In this document: one piece after another, positions 1-7,136 of the stretch
How the letters are laid out: each line of letters starts with the position of its first letter
Position numbering within the stretch: the first letter of the stretch is position 1
NCBI GenBank assembly: GCA_902780365.1
Contig: CACZFE010000053.1
Coordinates: forward strand, 1-14,004
DNA from: an uncultured Spirochaetales bacterium
GTDB lineage: Bacteria; UBP6; UBA1177
Length of the DNA: 14,004 nucleotides
Direction: 5' to 3'
The notes under the pieces: generated by a model
Told to the model about the DNA's origin: nothing
Databases searched by the model: none
Seen by the model: the letters and a program-made list of their open reading frames with translations, nothing else
Translations under genes and position numbers: made by a program

Positions 1-1029
1 ACCAACAAATCAGAAATCCGCGTAAAGAAGGTCTTTGTCGGTGTTTCGGGCGAAGGGATACGGTCGATAAACAGCCATGGCGTGATTCAGGTCAGGGGAC
101 AGGAAGTCGCAAGGACGGATGTCGTAAGAGTCATAGACAATGCGAAAGATCTGACGATGCTTTCTGACGACAGCGAGATAATAAGTGTCGAAATAGGAAA
201 ATATACTGTCGACGGCAAGGCAGGTATCGTAAATCCTATCGGAATGGCCTGCAGGAAACTTGAGGTCGATGTCCTGATAATAACGATGCCGAAGACTATG
301 TGCAGAAATCTTTACAAAGCTGTCGAGGATGCCGGTTTTTTTGTAAGCGGAGTGGTTGTGAACGCAATAGCTTCAAGCTGGGCTGTTCTTGAAGAAGACG
401 AGAAAAATCTGGGTGTAGCGATGATTGATATCGGAGACGGTGTTTCGGATATTGCAATTTACTACAACGGAGATCCTGTTTATGTCGCGGCAATGCCTGC
501 CGGCGGCAAAGCTATCACTGACGACATCAGCAAAGTCATGAAGATACCGCCTTCAGAAGCGGAAAAAATAAAATGCAAATACGGAAATTCACGTCCTGAA
601 TATGTTTCAGACACTGAAGTTTTCGATACTGTTATGATCGGAACAAACGCGCCTGCAACAAAAAAGGCAAAACACCTTGCAACGGTCATTACCCCGAGAA
701 TTGAAGAGATCCTGATAGATATCAAAAAGAAACTCAGGGAAAGCAAGAAGGAAAACCTCATACAGTCGGATATTGTTCTTACAGGCGGAACGGCAAAACT
801 GAAGAACATCCAGTGTGTGGCTGAAGACGCTCTGGAGCAGACTGTAAGAATCGGATTCCCGAGAATTGATGATGAAGACAGGGGGTTCAACGATGTTCTG
901 AGTTCCCCTAAATTTGCGACTGCTGTAGGCATAATCAGACATTTTTCAAGCCGCAGGCAGCTGGAACTTACCAAGAAAAACGGGTGGTTGGTAAAAATAG
1001 CCGAATTTTTTAGAAATTTTTTCGAGTAG
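1..1029 (+). CDS. ftsA: Cell division protein FtsA (5' end outside window)
   Basis: FtsA is the actin-like ATPase that tethers FtsZ filaments to the inner membrane and recruits later division proteins. The frame is open from base 1, so the GTG at 82 is internal and not the start. It begins inside the part that matches E. coli FtsA near the SINSHG motif, so roughly the first 70 residues are missing. Visible landmarks are the SINSHG segment (about nt 67-81), the second ATP-binding motif AMIDIGDG (about nt 418-441) followed by AGGKAIT, and the adenosine-site motif VLTGGTAKL (about nt 775-801). The protein ends in an amphipathic helix (GWLVKIAEFFRNFF), the usual FtsA membrane-targeting sequence, so the C-terminus is complete. 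ftsZ follows after 9 bases, the classic dcw order. Identification is firm from motifs and context. Confidence 0.96.
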   Translation, partial: TNKSEIRVKKVFVGVSGEGIRSINSHGVIQVRGQEVARTDVVRVIDNAKDLTMLSDDSEIISVEIGKYTVDGKAGIVNPIGMACRKLEVDVLIITMPKTMCRNLYKAVEDAGFFVSGVVVNAIASSWAVLEEDEKNLGVAMIDIGDGVSDIAIYYNGDPVYVAAMPAGGKAITDDISKVMKIPPSEAEKIKCKYGNSRPEYVSDTEVFDTVMIGTNAPATKKAKHLATVITPRIEEILIDIKKKLRESKKENLIQSDIVLTGGTAKLKNIQCVAEDALEQTVRIGFPRIDDEDRGFNDVLSSPKFATAVGIIRHFSSRRQLELTKKNGWLVKIAEFFRNFFE

Positions 1030-1032
1030 GAG
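1028..1032 (+). promoter_or_regulatory. Ribosome binding site of ftsZ, overlapping the ftsA stop
   Basis: AGGAG shares bases with the TAG stop of ftsA and lies 6 bases before the ATG at 1039. This fixes the ftsZ start and suggests translational coupling of ftsZ to ftsA. Confidence 0.75.
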
Positions 1033-1038
1033 AGTCGG

Positions 1039-2352
1039 ATGAGCGGGAGAGACGAAGAAGTAAAAATTGCAGTTATCGGCGTGGGCGGCTGTGGCTGTAA
1101 TGCTGTGAAAATGATCGAGGAAGAGGCAAGAGGCGATGACGATTCAGTGTTTAAAAACAGCAAGGTAAAGATTATTGCTGCCAACACTGATGCACAGGTG
1201 CTTGCTCAAATAAGTGATGCGGACCAGATCCAGCTTGGTCCGAAATTGACTAAAGGACAGGGTGCAGGCGGAAATCCTGATTGCGGAAGAGATGCTGCGA
1301 TAGAAAGCCAGATAGATATAAATTCTGCTTTTGAAGGGCAGGACATGGTCTTCCTGACTGCCGGAATGGGCGGCGGAACAGGGACAGGTGCGGCTCCGGT
1401 AATAGCAGGTGTCGCCAAAAGAAACGGCATTCTGACAGTTGGCATTGTGACAAAACCTTTCTCTTTCGAAGGCGATCAGAAAATGAGAAGTGCCGAAGCC
1501 GGGATAGATGAGCTTCGCAAGAATGTCGATGCGCTTCTTATCGTTCCGAACGATACTCTTATCGATATCGCAGGTGATGATGCCGATGTTTTTGATATGT
1601 TCAAGAAACCCAATGAAATTCTGGTTTATGCTGTCAGAAGCATTTCAGAACTTATCATAAATCCCGGCGTCGTAAATATCGATTTCGCCGATATCAGAAA
1701 CACTATGCATGACATGGGTGATGCAGTTATAGGTTTCGGAACGGCGACCGGCGAACACGCTCCGCTCAATGCCGTCAAAGAGGCGCTCAACAATCCTCTC
1801 CTGAAGAATTTTACAATAGAAGGAAGCAAGCGAATGCTGGCTTACATCAACGGAAGTATGAAAATGAAAGAGTTGAACGAGGCTGCGGATTATCTCAAAA
1901 GTCTGCGCGATCAGGATGCCGAGTTCAAATTCGGTCTTTTCCCGAATCCTAACAAAACGGATGTTTCAGTTCTTATAATTACTGAAGCACACGAGGTAAA
2001 ACATCAGTCGGAGCCTAAGAAAGCGAATGACAGCAGCCGTATGGATACTCCCGGAACAGTTCTGACTGAAAGAGTTCCCGAAGACCTTCTTATCGAAGTC
2101 CAGAAACCTGCGTCAGACAAGAAAGAGACGATAGCTGCGCCGTTACAGCAAAGCCTTTCCGCCAATTCGCAGAGTGTTGATATAAAAGATGCAAAACCTT
2201 TTTCGTTCAAAGATGAAGCTGTTGCTGTTTTTGTTCCTGAAAACAGCATAGACCAGAACGACAAATCCATCCCGGCAGTTCTGCGCCGCCAGGGTTTGGT
2301 TGCCGAACAGGAACGGATCCAGGTCTCTCTCAACGAATATATGAAAAAATAG
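1039..2352 (+). CDS. ftsZ: Cell division GTPase FtsZ
   Basis: FtsZ is the tubulin homologue that polymerises with GTP into the cytokinetic ring. The 437-residue product has the N-terminal nucleotide-binding loop GVGGCGCNAV (about residues 13-22), the tubulin signature GMGGGTGTGA (109-118) and the catalytic T7-loop motif NIDFAD (213-218, with N213, D215 and D218 matching E. coli N207, D209 and D212). After the globular domain (about 320) comes a variable linker, then the conserved C-terminal peptide IPAVLRRQ (411-418) that binds FtsA and other partners. Two oddities stand out: an extra acidic stretch near residues 31-41 between the first helix and strand, and 19 residues after the C-terminal peptide, where most FtsZ proteins end within a few residues. 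The ATG start is supported by AGGAG 6 bases upstream. Confidence 0.98.
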   Translation: MSGRDEEVKIAVIGVGGCGCNAVKMIEEEARGDDDSVFKNSKVKIIAANTDAQVLAQISDADQIQLGPKLTKGQGAGGNPDCGRDAAIESQIDINSAFEGQDMVFLTAGMGGGTGTGAAPVIAGVAKRNGILTVGIVTKPFSFEGDQKMRSAEAGIDELRKNVDALLIVPNDTLIDIAGDDADVFDMFKKPNEILVYAVRSISELIINPGVVNIDFADIRNTMHDMGDAVIGFGTATGEHAPLNAVKEALNNPLLKNFTIEGSKRMLAYINGSMKMKELNEAADYLKSLRDQDAEFKFGLFPNPNKTDVSVLIITEAHEVKHQSEPKKANDSSRMDTPGTVLTERVPEDLLIEVQKPASDKKETIAAPLQQSLSANSQSVDIKDAKPFSFKDEAVAVFVPENSIDQNDKSIPAVLRRQGLVAEQERIQVSLNEYMKK

Positions 2353-2385
2353 TCTCAAAAGTCTTAAAAGAATGCCTTTTTTAAG

Positions 2386-2413
2386 TTGAAAATTAAACTA
2401 TCCCTGCTACAAT
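2386..2413 (+). promoter_or_regulatory. Sigma-70-type promoter for the carboxyltransferase gene
   Basis: TTGAAA (2386-2391), a 16-bp spacer, then TACAAT (2408-2413) preceded by TG at 2405-2406, which makes an extended -10 element. Transcription would start near 2420, leaving a leader of about 35 bases before the ATG at 2456. It sits in the 103-bp gap after ftsZ, so the carboxyltransferase and J-domain genes form their own transcription unit. This is a sequence-pattern prediction only. Confidence 0.6.
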
Positions 2414-2455
2414 GCCGTGCTTTTTGGTTTTTTATTTATTTGATATAGGTGCATC

Positions 2456-4105
2456 ATGGCAAAAAAACTTCTTATCAGAGACCTCACTTTAAGAGACGGT
2501 CAGCAGTCGCAGTTCGCGACCAGAATGAATCAGAATCAGGTCGACAGATTGTTGAAATCATTCAACAAAGCTCATTTTTACGCAATGGAAGTATGGGGCG
2601 GTGCTGTTCCTGATTCAGTTATGCGTTACCTCGGCGAAGATCCTTGGGACAGACTTGAAAAAATCAAAGCCGGAGTAGGCGAGGCAAGCAAACTTACAGC
2701 CCTTTCACGCGGCAGAAACCTTTTCGGCTACAACCCTTATCCGGAAGATGTGATCGAAGGCTTCAACCGCAACGCGATCAAGTCCGGTATAGACATCATG
2801 CGTATTTTCGACGCTCTGAACGATATCGACAACATGCGTTCGACGATAAAATACGTAAAGGAGAACGGCGGAATGACAGACTGCTGCATCTGCTACACTG
2901 TCGATCCGAAGTTCTCGACAAAAGACAAAATCAAAGCGATGTTCAGCGGTAAAAAACTGCCTGACAACCTTTTCTCGATCGACTATTTCGTAAACAAGGC
3001 AATTGAACTTGAAAAAGCTGGCGCCGATATGATTTCGATCAAGGATATGGCAGGACTTATCAATCCGGCAATGAGCGCAAAACTTATTTCGGCACTCAAA
3101 AAAGCGGTCAATATTCCGATAGATCTGCACACTCACTGCACTCCGGGTTACGGCTTGGGCAGTGTTCTCATGGCGATGGTAAACGATGTCGATATCGTTG
3201 ACAGCGTCATCATGCCGTTTGCAGGCGGTCCGGCAGCTCCTGCGTTCGAGTTGATTCAGGTTTTCGCTCAAAAACTCGGACTTGAGACAAATGTCGATCT
3301 GAGTGCCGTAAAAGAAATCAGAACCGAGCTTTTCAAAATCAGAAAAGAACTTGCGAAATTCGATCAGTACAAACTTTTCCCGAAAGATTTCGATCCTACA
3401 GACAAGCTTCCGGCAGATGTGGAAAAACTTTTCGACGACGCGATCGCAGCGGCAAAGAAAGGCGATACCGACACTGTTACCGACCTTACACAGCAGATCG
3501 AGCGTTACTTCAACTTCCCGAAACCGAACGAAGTAGTCAGAATGGCGCAGATCCCTGGCGGAATGTACACGAACATGCTTGCACAGCTCCAGGCAGGAAA
3601 AATCGAACATCTTCTTCCGAAGGTTATGGAGATGGTCCCGATCGTACGTCTTGCTGCCGGTGTTCCGCCGCTTGTAACTCCTACAAGCCAGATCGTCGGC
3701 ACGCAGGCTGTAAGCTGCGTCATCAACCTCAATTCCGGAAAATCGATGTACGAAAACACTTCAGTGCAGTTCGTAAATCTGGTAAAAGGCGGCTACGGTC
3801 ATACTCCGTGGCCTGTTGATCCGGCATTCCGTGAAAAAATTTCGGGAAAACGAGAGGAACAGCCTTACGACACGTCGAAACATGTCAAACAGGTCAACGA
3901 AACCCTCGACGAATTCGGCGGAGTGAAACTGGCTGCAACTGAAAAAGAGGAGCTTCTTCTCGAACTCTTCCCGGCTGTTGCGAAACCTTTCCTCAAAACT
4001 AAACGCGAAAAGGATTTCCGTGCCGAGCAGCAGAAAGTTCAGGATAAGCTTGACGAGGAGAGGGGAAAACTTATTTCCGCACTTGACGGCAACTTCCTTG
4101 AATAA
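2456..4105 (+). CDS. Carboxyltransferase subunit, PycB/OadA/5S type, without biotinyl domain
   Basis: This 549-residue protein belongs to the TIM-barrel carboxyltransferase family (HMGL-like domain plus conserved PYC_OADA domain) that moves CO2 between biotin and pyruvate/oxaloacetate. Visible are LRDGQQS (D14, metal ligand), EVWGGA, EDPWDRL, SIKDMAG with K196 in the position of the carboxylated metal-bridging lysine, and DLHTHC with H225 and H227 as metal ligands. The second domain shows PPLVTPTSQIVGTQAV (about 400-415), as in pyruvate carboxylase B and OadA. The protein ends in a charged helical stretch (about 510-549) and has no biotinyl domain and no M-K-M biotinylation site. It must therefore use a separate biotin carrier, as the 5S subunit of transcarboxylase does. 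The substrate pair cannot be decided from sequence: pyruvate carboxylase B, oxaloacetate decarboxylase alpha or 5S are all possible. No carrier or biotin carboxylase gene lies in the window. An AGGTG ribosome site lies at 2447-2451. Confidence 0.9.
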   Translation: MAKKLLIRDLTLRDGQQSQFATRMNQNQVDRLLKSFNKAHFYAMEVWGGAVPDSVMRYLGEDPWDRLEKIKAGVGEASKLTALSRGRNLFGYNPYPEDVIEGFNRNAIKSGIDIMRIFDALNDIDNMRSTIKYVKENGGMTDCCICYTVDPKFSTKDKIKAMFSGKKLPDNLFSIDYFVNKAIELEKAGADMISIKDMAGLINPAMSAKLISALKKAVNIPIDLHTHCTPGYGLGSVLMAMVNDVDIVDSVIMPFAGGPAAPAFELIQVFAQKLGLETNVDLSAVKEIRTELFKIRKELAKFDQYKLFPKDFDPTDKLPADVEKLFDDAIAAAKKGDTDTVTDLTQQIERYFNFPKPNEVVRMAQIPGGMYTNMLAQLQAGKIEHLLPKVMEMVPIVRLAAGVPPLVTPTSQIVGTQAVSCVINLNSGKSMYENTSVQFVNLVKGGYGHTPWPVDPAFREKISGKREEQPYDTSKHVKQVNETLDEFGGVKLAATEKEELLLELFPAVAKPFLKTKREKDFRAEQQKVQDKLDEERGKLISALDGNFLE

Positions 4106-4107
4106 TC

Positions 4108-5412
4108 ATGGATTTAATTACTCCCTATATAAATAGCGACAAAAAACTTCATATCCGCTTTGAAAAGCTGTTTGCACTGCTTGCTTCATGCGGATTTTCA
4201 GGAAAAATCGAAGTCTTGAACGGTTCGGAATCATTCCCGATAATTGTGTCAAAAGATTCTGTTTGGACAGATAAACCGATGAACTTATTGGGAAATATGC
4301 CTAAAACCATCCTTTTTAAAGTTGAAAATGCCGTTGAGGACGGGCTGAAAAAGGGGATGAAGGAGTTTGATACATACGAGTTTTTGTTTTCGGTGATCCT
4401 GAATATGCCCAGGGAGCGTGTTCTCGAAGTTCTGAAGCCCTATGCGGCAGAATTCTTTTCAATAAAGCCGGACCTTCAGCCTTTTATCGGATCCAGCAGA
4501 AACGAAATTTTCTCCAACCTGAGAAAGAGTTACCGTACAATCTACTTCCTTCTGATTTCGCAGTTTGCCGTAATTCTTCCGGCCACACCTGAAGAAAAGG
4601 CGAGAATCACCGAAAAACTTGATAAATCCGATATCTTTTCCGAAAAGGCAAAGGCTGATGAAGCAGCTGAAATGGCAAATGAAGTGAAAAAAGAACAGGC
4701 GATGTCCGAAGAAGATGAAATCAGGACATTCCTCAACGCAAACGAGCATTATGCCGATGTTTTCCAGCTTTTCGGGCTTAAAGACAAGTTCGACGAGAGG
4801 GTCGCAAGGCGCGAATATATAAAAATAATGCAGAAGATCCACCCGGATAAACTTGTCGGAATATCGCCGAATACTGCACTTCGGGCTAAGGAATTTCTGC
4901 AGCTTGCCGGTGAATGCTACGAGCTTATCCGTGATACTGAAATCGCGGATGATATCGGACGGCTTATGCAGAAATATGGTCCGATAAGGTCTAAAGCCGA
5001 ATATCTGAAAATCAAAGAATACGATTCCGCAATGATGAAAGCGACTGCTCTTGCCAAAATAGGCTCTTACGATGCAGCTGCGAAAGTTTTTGATTATATC
5101 TACAAAGAGACGAAGAATCCTGCAGCTCTTGAGCAGAAAAACCTTGCTCTCTGGAAGCTTGCACCCAAGTGGAACAAGTTCGAAAAAGCCGATAAATATA
5201 AAGAGATCAGGGATGATTTTACGAAAATCTCGATGGTGAAGGAGCTCTCCTTTGAATCGATGTATATTCTGGCTGAAATCTACGAATATTTCGAAGATGT
5301 TCCCGACGCGTTGAAAATCCTTGATAAAATTCTTAAGGTAAGACCTGATGATTTCAAGGCCGCCGGAATGAAAAAAAGGATCGTTTTTTACAGCAGATTA
5401 AATAAGAATTAG
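4108..5412 (+). CDS. J-domain protein with TPR-like C-terminal helices
   Basis: A predicted cytosolic protein of 434 residues with no signal peptide or membrane segment. Residues about 215-280 form a J-domain, the co-chaperone module that stimulates the Hsp70 (DnaK) ATPase. The diagnostic HPD is at 245-247, preceded by a basic helix (ARREYIKIMQKI) and followed by helix III (AKEFLQLAGECYELI). There is no Gly/Phe region, zinc-finger domain or DnaJ substrate-binding domain, so it is not canonical DnaJ. The C-terminal part (about 305-430) is helical with at least two TPR-like pairs, the clearest being YILAEIYEY...ALKILDKILKVRPDD. The N-terminal part (about 8-130) weakly recalls DUF4388 (FEKLFALLASCGFSGKIEV), a guess only. 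A Lys/Glu-rich linker spans about 155-212. It starts 2 bases after the carboxyltransferase stop with no clear ribosome site, implying coupled translation. Its 3' end overlaps the convergent lipoprotein gene by 4 bases. Confidence 0.82.
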   Translation: MDLITPYINSDKKLHIRFEKLFALLASCGFSGKIEVLNGSESFPIIVSKDSVWTDKPMNLLGNMPKTILFKVENAVEDGLKKGMKEFDTYEFLFSVILNMPRERVLEVLKPYAAEFFSIKPDLQPFIGSSRNEIFSNLRKSYRTIYFLLISQFAVILPATPEEKARITEKLDKSDIFSEKAKADEAAEMANEVKKEQAMSEEDEIRTFLNANEHYADVFQLFGLKDKFDERVARREYIKIMQKIHPDKLVGISPNTALRAKEFLQLAGECYELIRDTEIADDIGRLMQKYGPIRSKAEYLKIKEYDSAMMKATALAKIGSYDAAAKVFDYIYKETKNPAALEQKNLALWKLAPKWNKFEKADKYKEIRDDFTKISMVKELSFESMYILAEIYEYFEDVPDALKILDKILKVRPDDFKAAGMKKRIVFYSRLNKN

Positions 5413-6953
5413 TTCATCGAACCGCGGACGCATCTTACATATTGATTTGCAGTTTTGTAGTCATAGACAACTGAAGCCGTCTTGAAGTCTACAGTCCAGA
5501 CTCTTTTTGCTGCGGTAGGATCATTGGTGCTTGACCAATAAGGATATTCAAGCTGTTGTCCGACTTCTTCGGGCAGATAGTTTCCGCTACCGCATCCTTT
5601 GCAGGAAGTTTGTGTCGGCAGGTAACTTTCATTATATCCGGGTTTATCTGCGGATACATCACACTGACTTGTTTTGTCGCAGCCTTTGACGAGGGATTTG
5701 AGTTCGTCGATGTTGGGAAGTCTCCAGTCTGATTTGCCGGCAAGTTCAAGGCTTTCGCACGGAGCAGCTGCATTTTCCCAGCCCTCAACTCTGGTGATCT
5801 GTCCGGCCTGCCACTCGAGACCGTTTGCCGCAGTGTATGTTTCAGCCGGTTTGATGACGCATTTATGACCTTGGCACCATTTGCCTTCCGGGCAGTCAGA
5901 TTCGACTTTGCATTCCCAGTCAGGATCGGTTTCTGCTTCTGCATCCTGTTCCGGAACATCAGCCGCTGTTCCCTGACGGACACATCTTACCCAGTTTGCG
6001 CCGCTGAGCGTATCTGAATCGCTGCCGATGTATCCTGCTTTGTAGTTGAGGTACCAGAAAGCGTTTGCAAGTGTTCCGGCTGCGCTGGTATTCGGTGTGT
6101 TTGACCATGTTCCGTTGCAGGGGTCGCCGAACATTGCAGGAACGATGTAGCATTCATCGTTTTCAAGCTGGACATCAGTGAGCTGGCAGTCGTCTTCGGT
6201 GAGGAAATTTTCACCGTCGTTGTACTTTTCGTCAAGGGCGTAGCAGCCGAAACATGAATATCCGTAAGGCTGTGAATTGCCTTTGTTTTTATTGCAGTCG
6301 TCCTGATTCGTGCAGTTTTCGCTTGTCGGACATGTTCCGCCGGTCATTGTTGTGCTGACGCCTCTGACCAGAGTTCTGAGCTCGTCGATAGTCGGAAGTC
6401 TCCAGTCGTCTGCGCCTGCGAGAACGAGGTTTTCACAATATTCGAGAGCTTTTGCGTGTGTCGGTCCGAGACCTCCCATTCCTTTGTTACCCATCGGGTT
6501 TTCCCAGATGAGGTAAGTTTTAGGATCGACCCAGATTCCCTGGGAATCTTTGTCAAAGCCGCCGTCACCGGGGGTGGTGTTGTCGCCGGGATTTGTGTTG
6601 TCACCCGGATTTGTGTCGTCGCCAGGAGTGCCGTTCGGCGTACCCTGGCAGGCCGAAGTGTCCCAGCTCATGCAGTCGGATTTGCAGGTCGCGAATCCGC
6701 CGGTATAGCCCGGATCTATCGAAGTGCACTCATTTGCATTGCCGTCACAGATTTCGCCGGTTTCAGTGATTTTGTTTCCGCAGGTAGCGTTTGGCTTCCC
6801 GTCACCGTTTTCGTCACCGCTGCCGGAATTGTCGCCGGAATTGTTTCCGTTTCCGCTTTCACCGCCGTTCACATCTTCTTCCTCGTCTGCGCCGCATGCG
6901 GTAAATACAAAAGAAAGAGCCAGAAAAATTACCAAAAATCGAAACAAACGCAT
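5409..6953 (-). CDS. Secreted lipoprotein with two DUF1566 domains and cysteine-rich modules
   Basis: A 514-residue exported lipoprotein, probably on the outer membrane or cell surface; function unknown. Residues 1-20 are a lipoprotein signal peptide ending FTAC, with C20 as lipidated residue (F at -3 is slightly atypical). Then come an acidic G/N/S/D linker (21-52), a six-cysteine module (58-102, starting CGNKITETGEICDG), a PGDNT-type linker (about 107-132), a first DUF1566/Lcl-like domain (about 139-327; DDWRLPTIDELRTLV...NWVRCVR), a short cysteine segment (348-365; CKVESDCPEGKWCQGHKC) and a second DUF1566 domain (about 371-511; SDWRLPNIDELKSLV...QYVRCVR). DUF1566 has a C-type-lectin-like fold, so ligand binding is plausible but not shown. 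The ATG at 6953 is chosen because GGAGG (6959-6963) precedes it by 5 bases and it begins the signal peptide; the frame stays open far upstream, opposite the protease gene, without meaning. The gene is divergent from the protease gene, with which it shares the cysteine module. Confidence 0.88.
   Translation of the reverse strand: MRLFRFLVIFLALSFVFTACGADEEEDVNGGESGNGNNSGDNSGSGDENGDGKPNATCGNKITETGEICDGNANECTSIDPGYTGGFATCKSDCMSWDTSACQGTPNGTPGDDTNPGDNTNPGDNTTPGDGGFDKDSQGIWVDPKTYLIWENPMGNKGMGGLGPTHAKALEYCENLVLAGADDWRLPTIDELRTLVRGVSTTMTGGTCPTSENCTNQDDCNKNKGNSQPYGYSCFGCYALDEKYNDGENFLTEDDCQLTDVQLENDECYIVPAMFGDPCNGTWSNTPNTSAAGTLANAFWYLNYKAGYIGSDSDTLSGANWVRCVRQGTAADVPEQDAEAETDPDWECKVESDCPEGKWCQGHKCVIKPAETYTAANGLEWQAGQITRVEGWENAAAPCESLELAGKSDWRLPNIDELKSLVKGCDKTSQCDVSADKPGYNESYLPTQTSCKGCGSGNYLPEEVGQQLEYPYWSSTNDPTAAKRVWTVDFKTASVVYDYKTANQYVRCVRGSMN
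6577..6630 (-). repeat. Three 18-bp tandem repeats encoding the PGDNT linker of the lipoprotein
   Basis: Three imperfect 18-bp units (6577-6594, 6595-6612, 6613-6630) encode N-P-G-D-N-T-like hexapeptides between the cysteine module and the first DUF1566 domain. Such a linker is flexible, and its copy number could vary by slippage. Confidence 0.75.
6648..6782 (-). other. Six-cysteine 45-residue module, lipoprotein copy
   Basis: Residues 58-102 of the lipoprotein have cysteines at module positions 1, 12, 19, 33, 37 and 45, and the landmark residues CGN, EICDG and WD. Spacing is identical to the copy in the neighbouring protease (8919-9053). It resembles the myxobacterial disulphide-rich repeat at its start (CGN...GE-x-CD), but the rest of the pattern differs. 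Confidence 0.8.
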
Positions 6954-7020
6954 TTGAACCTCCAATTCAATGAATAAGAAAAACTCTATAAAACAGATTG
7001 TGAATGAATTCTGCGGCAGT

Positions 7021-7049
7021 TTTTTAGCACATAACTGAATAGAAGTAAA
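7021..7049 (-). promoter_or_regulatory. Possible promoter for the lipoprotein gene
   Basis: Read on the - strand: TTTACT (7044-7049), a 17-bp spacer, then TAAAAA (7021-7026) preceded by TGC. The match is weak, and the A+T-rich region offers other choices. A promoter is expected somewhere in 6954-7136 because the gene is divergent from its neighbour. Confidence 0.25.
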
Positions 7050-7065
7050 CATTTTCATTATCTTC

Positions 7066-7093
7066 TTGAAATAAAGCTGATTTAAACTAAAAT
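7066..7093 (+). promoter_or_regulatory. Sigma-70-type promoter for the protease gene
   Basis: TTGAAA (7066-7071), a 16-bp spacer and TAAAAT (7088-7093). The -35 element and spacer length are the same as in the promoter at 2386-2413. Transcription would start near 7100, giving a leader of about 37 bases. Confidence 0.5.
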
Positions 7094-7126
7094 CCTTCGG
7101 CATTGTTTTTTGCTTGTAAACTGATT

Positions 7127-7130
7127 GGAG
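7127..7130 (+). promoter_or_regulatory. Ribosome binding site that fixes the protease start
   Basis: GGAG ends 6 bases before the ATG at 7137. The in-frame TTG at 7125 overlaps this site and is rejected as the start. Confidence 0.75.
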
Positions 7131-7136
7131 TTGAAA

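Noticed and set aside
2363..2385. Possible terminator after ftsZ: CTTAAAA ... TTTTAAG with a run of T.
   Set aside because: The stem is nearly all A:T and its end abuts the -35 of the next promoter; too weak to call an intrinsic terminator.
2705..3610. Open frame of 301 codons on the - strand opposite the carboxyltransferase gene.
   Set aside because: Composition rich in Cys, Arg, Phe and Val without motifs, antisense to a conserved enzyme.
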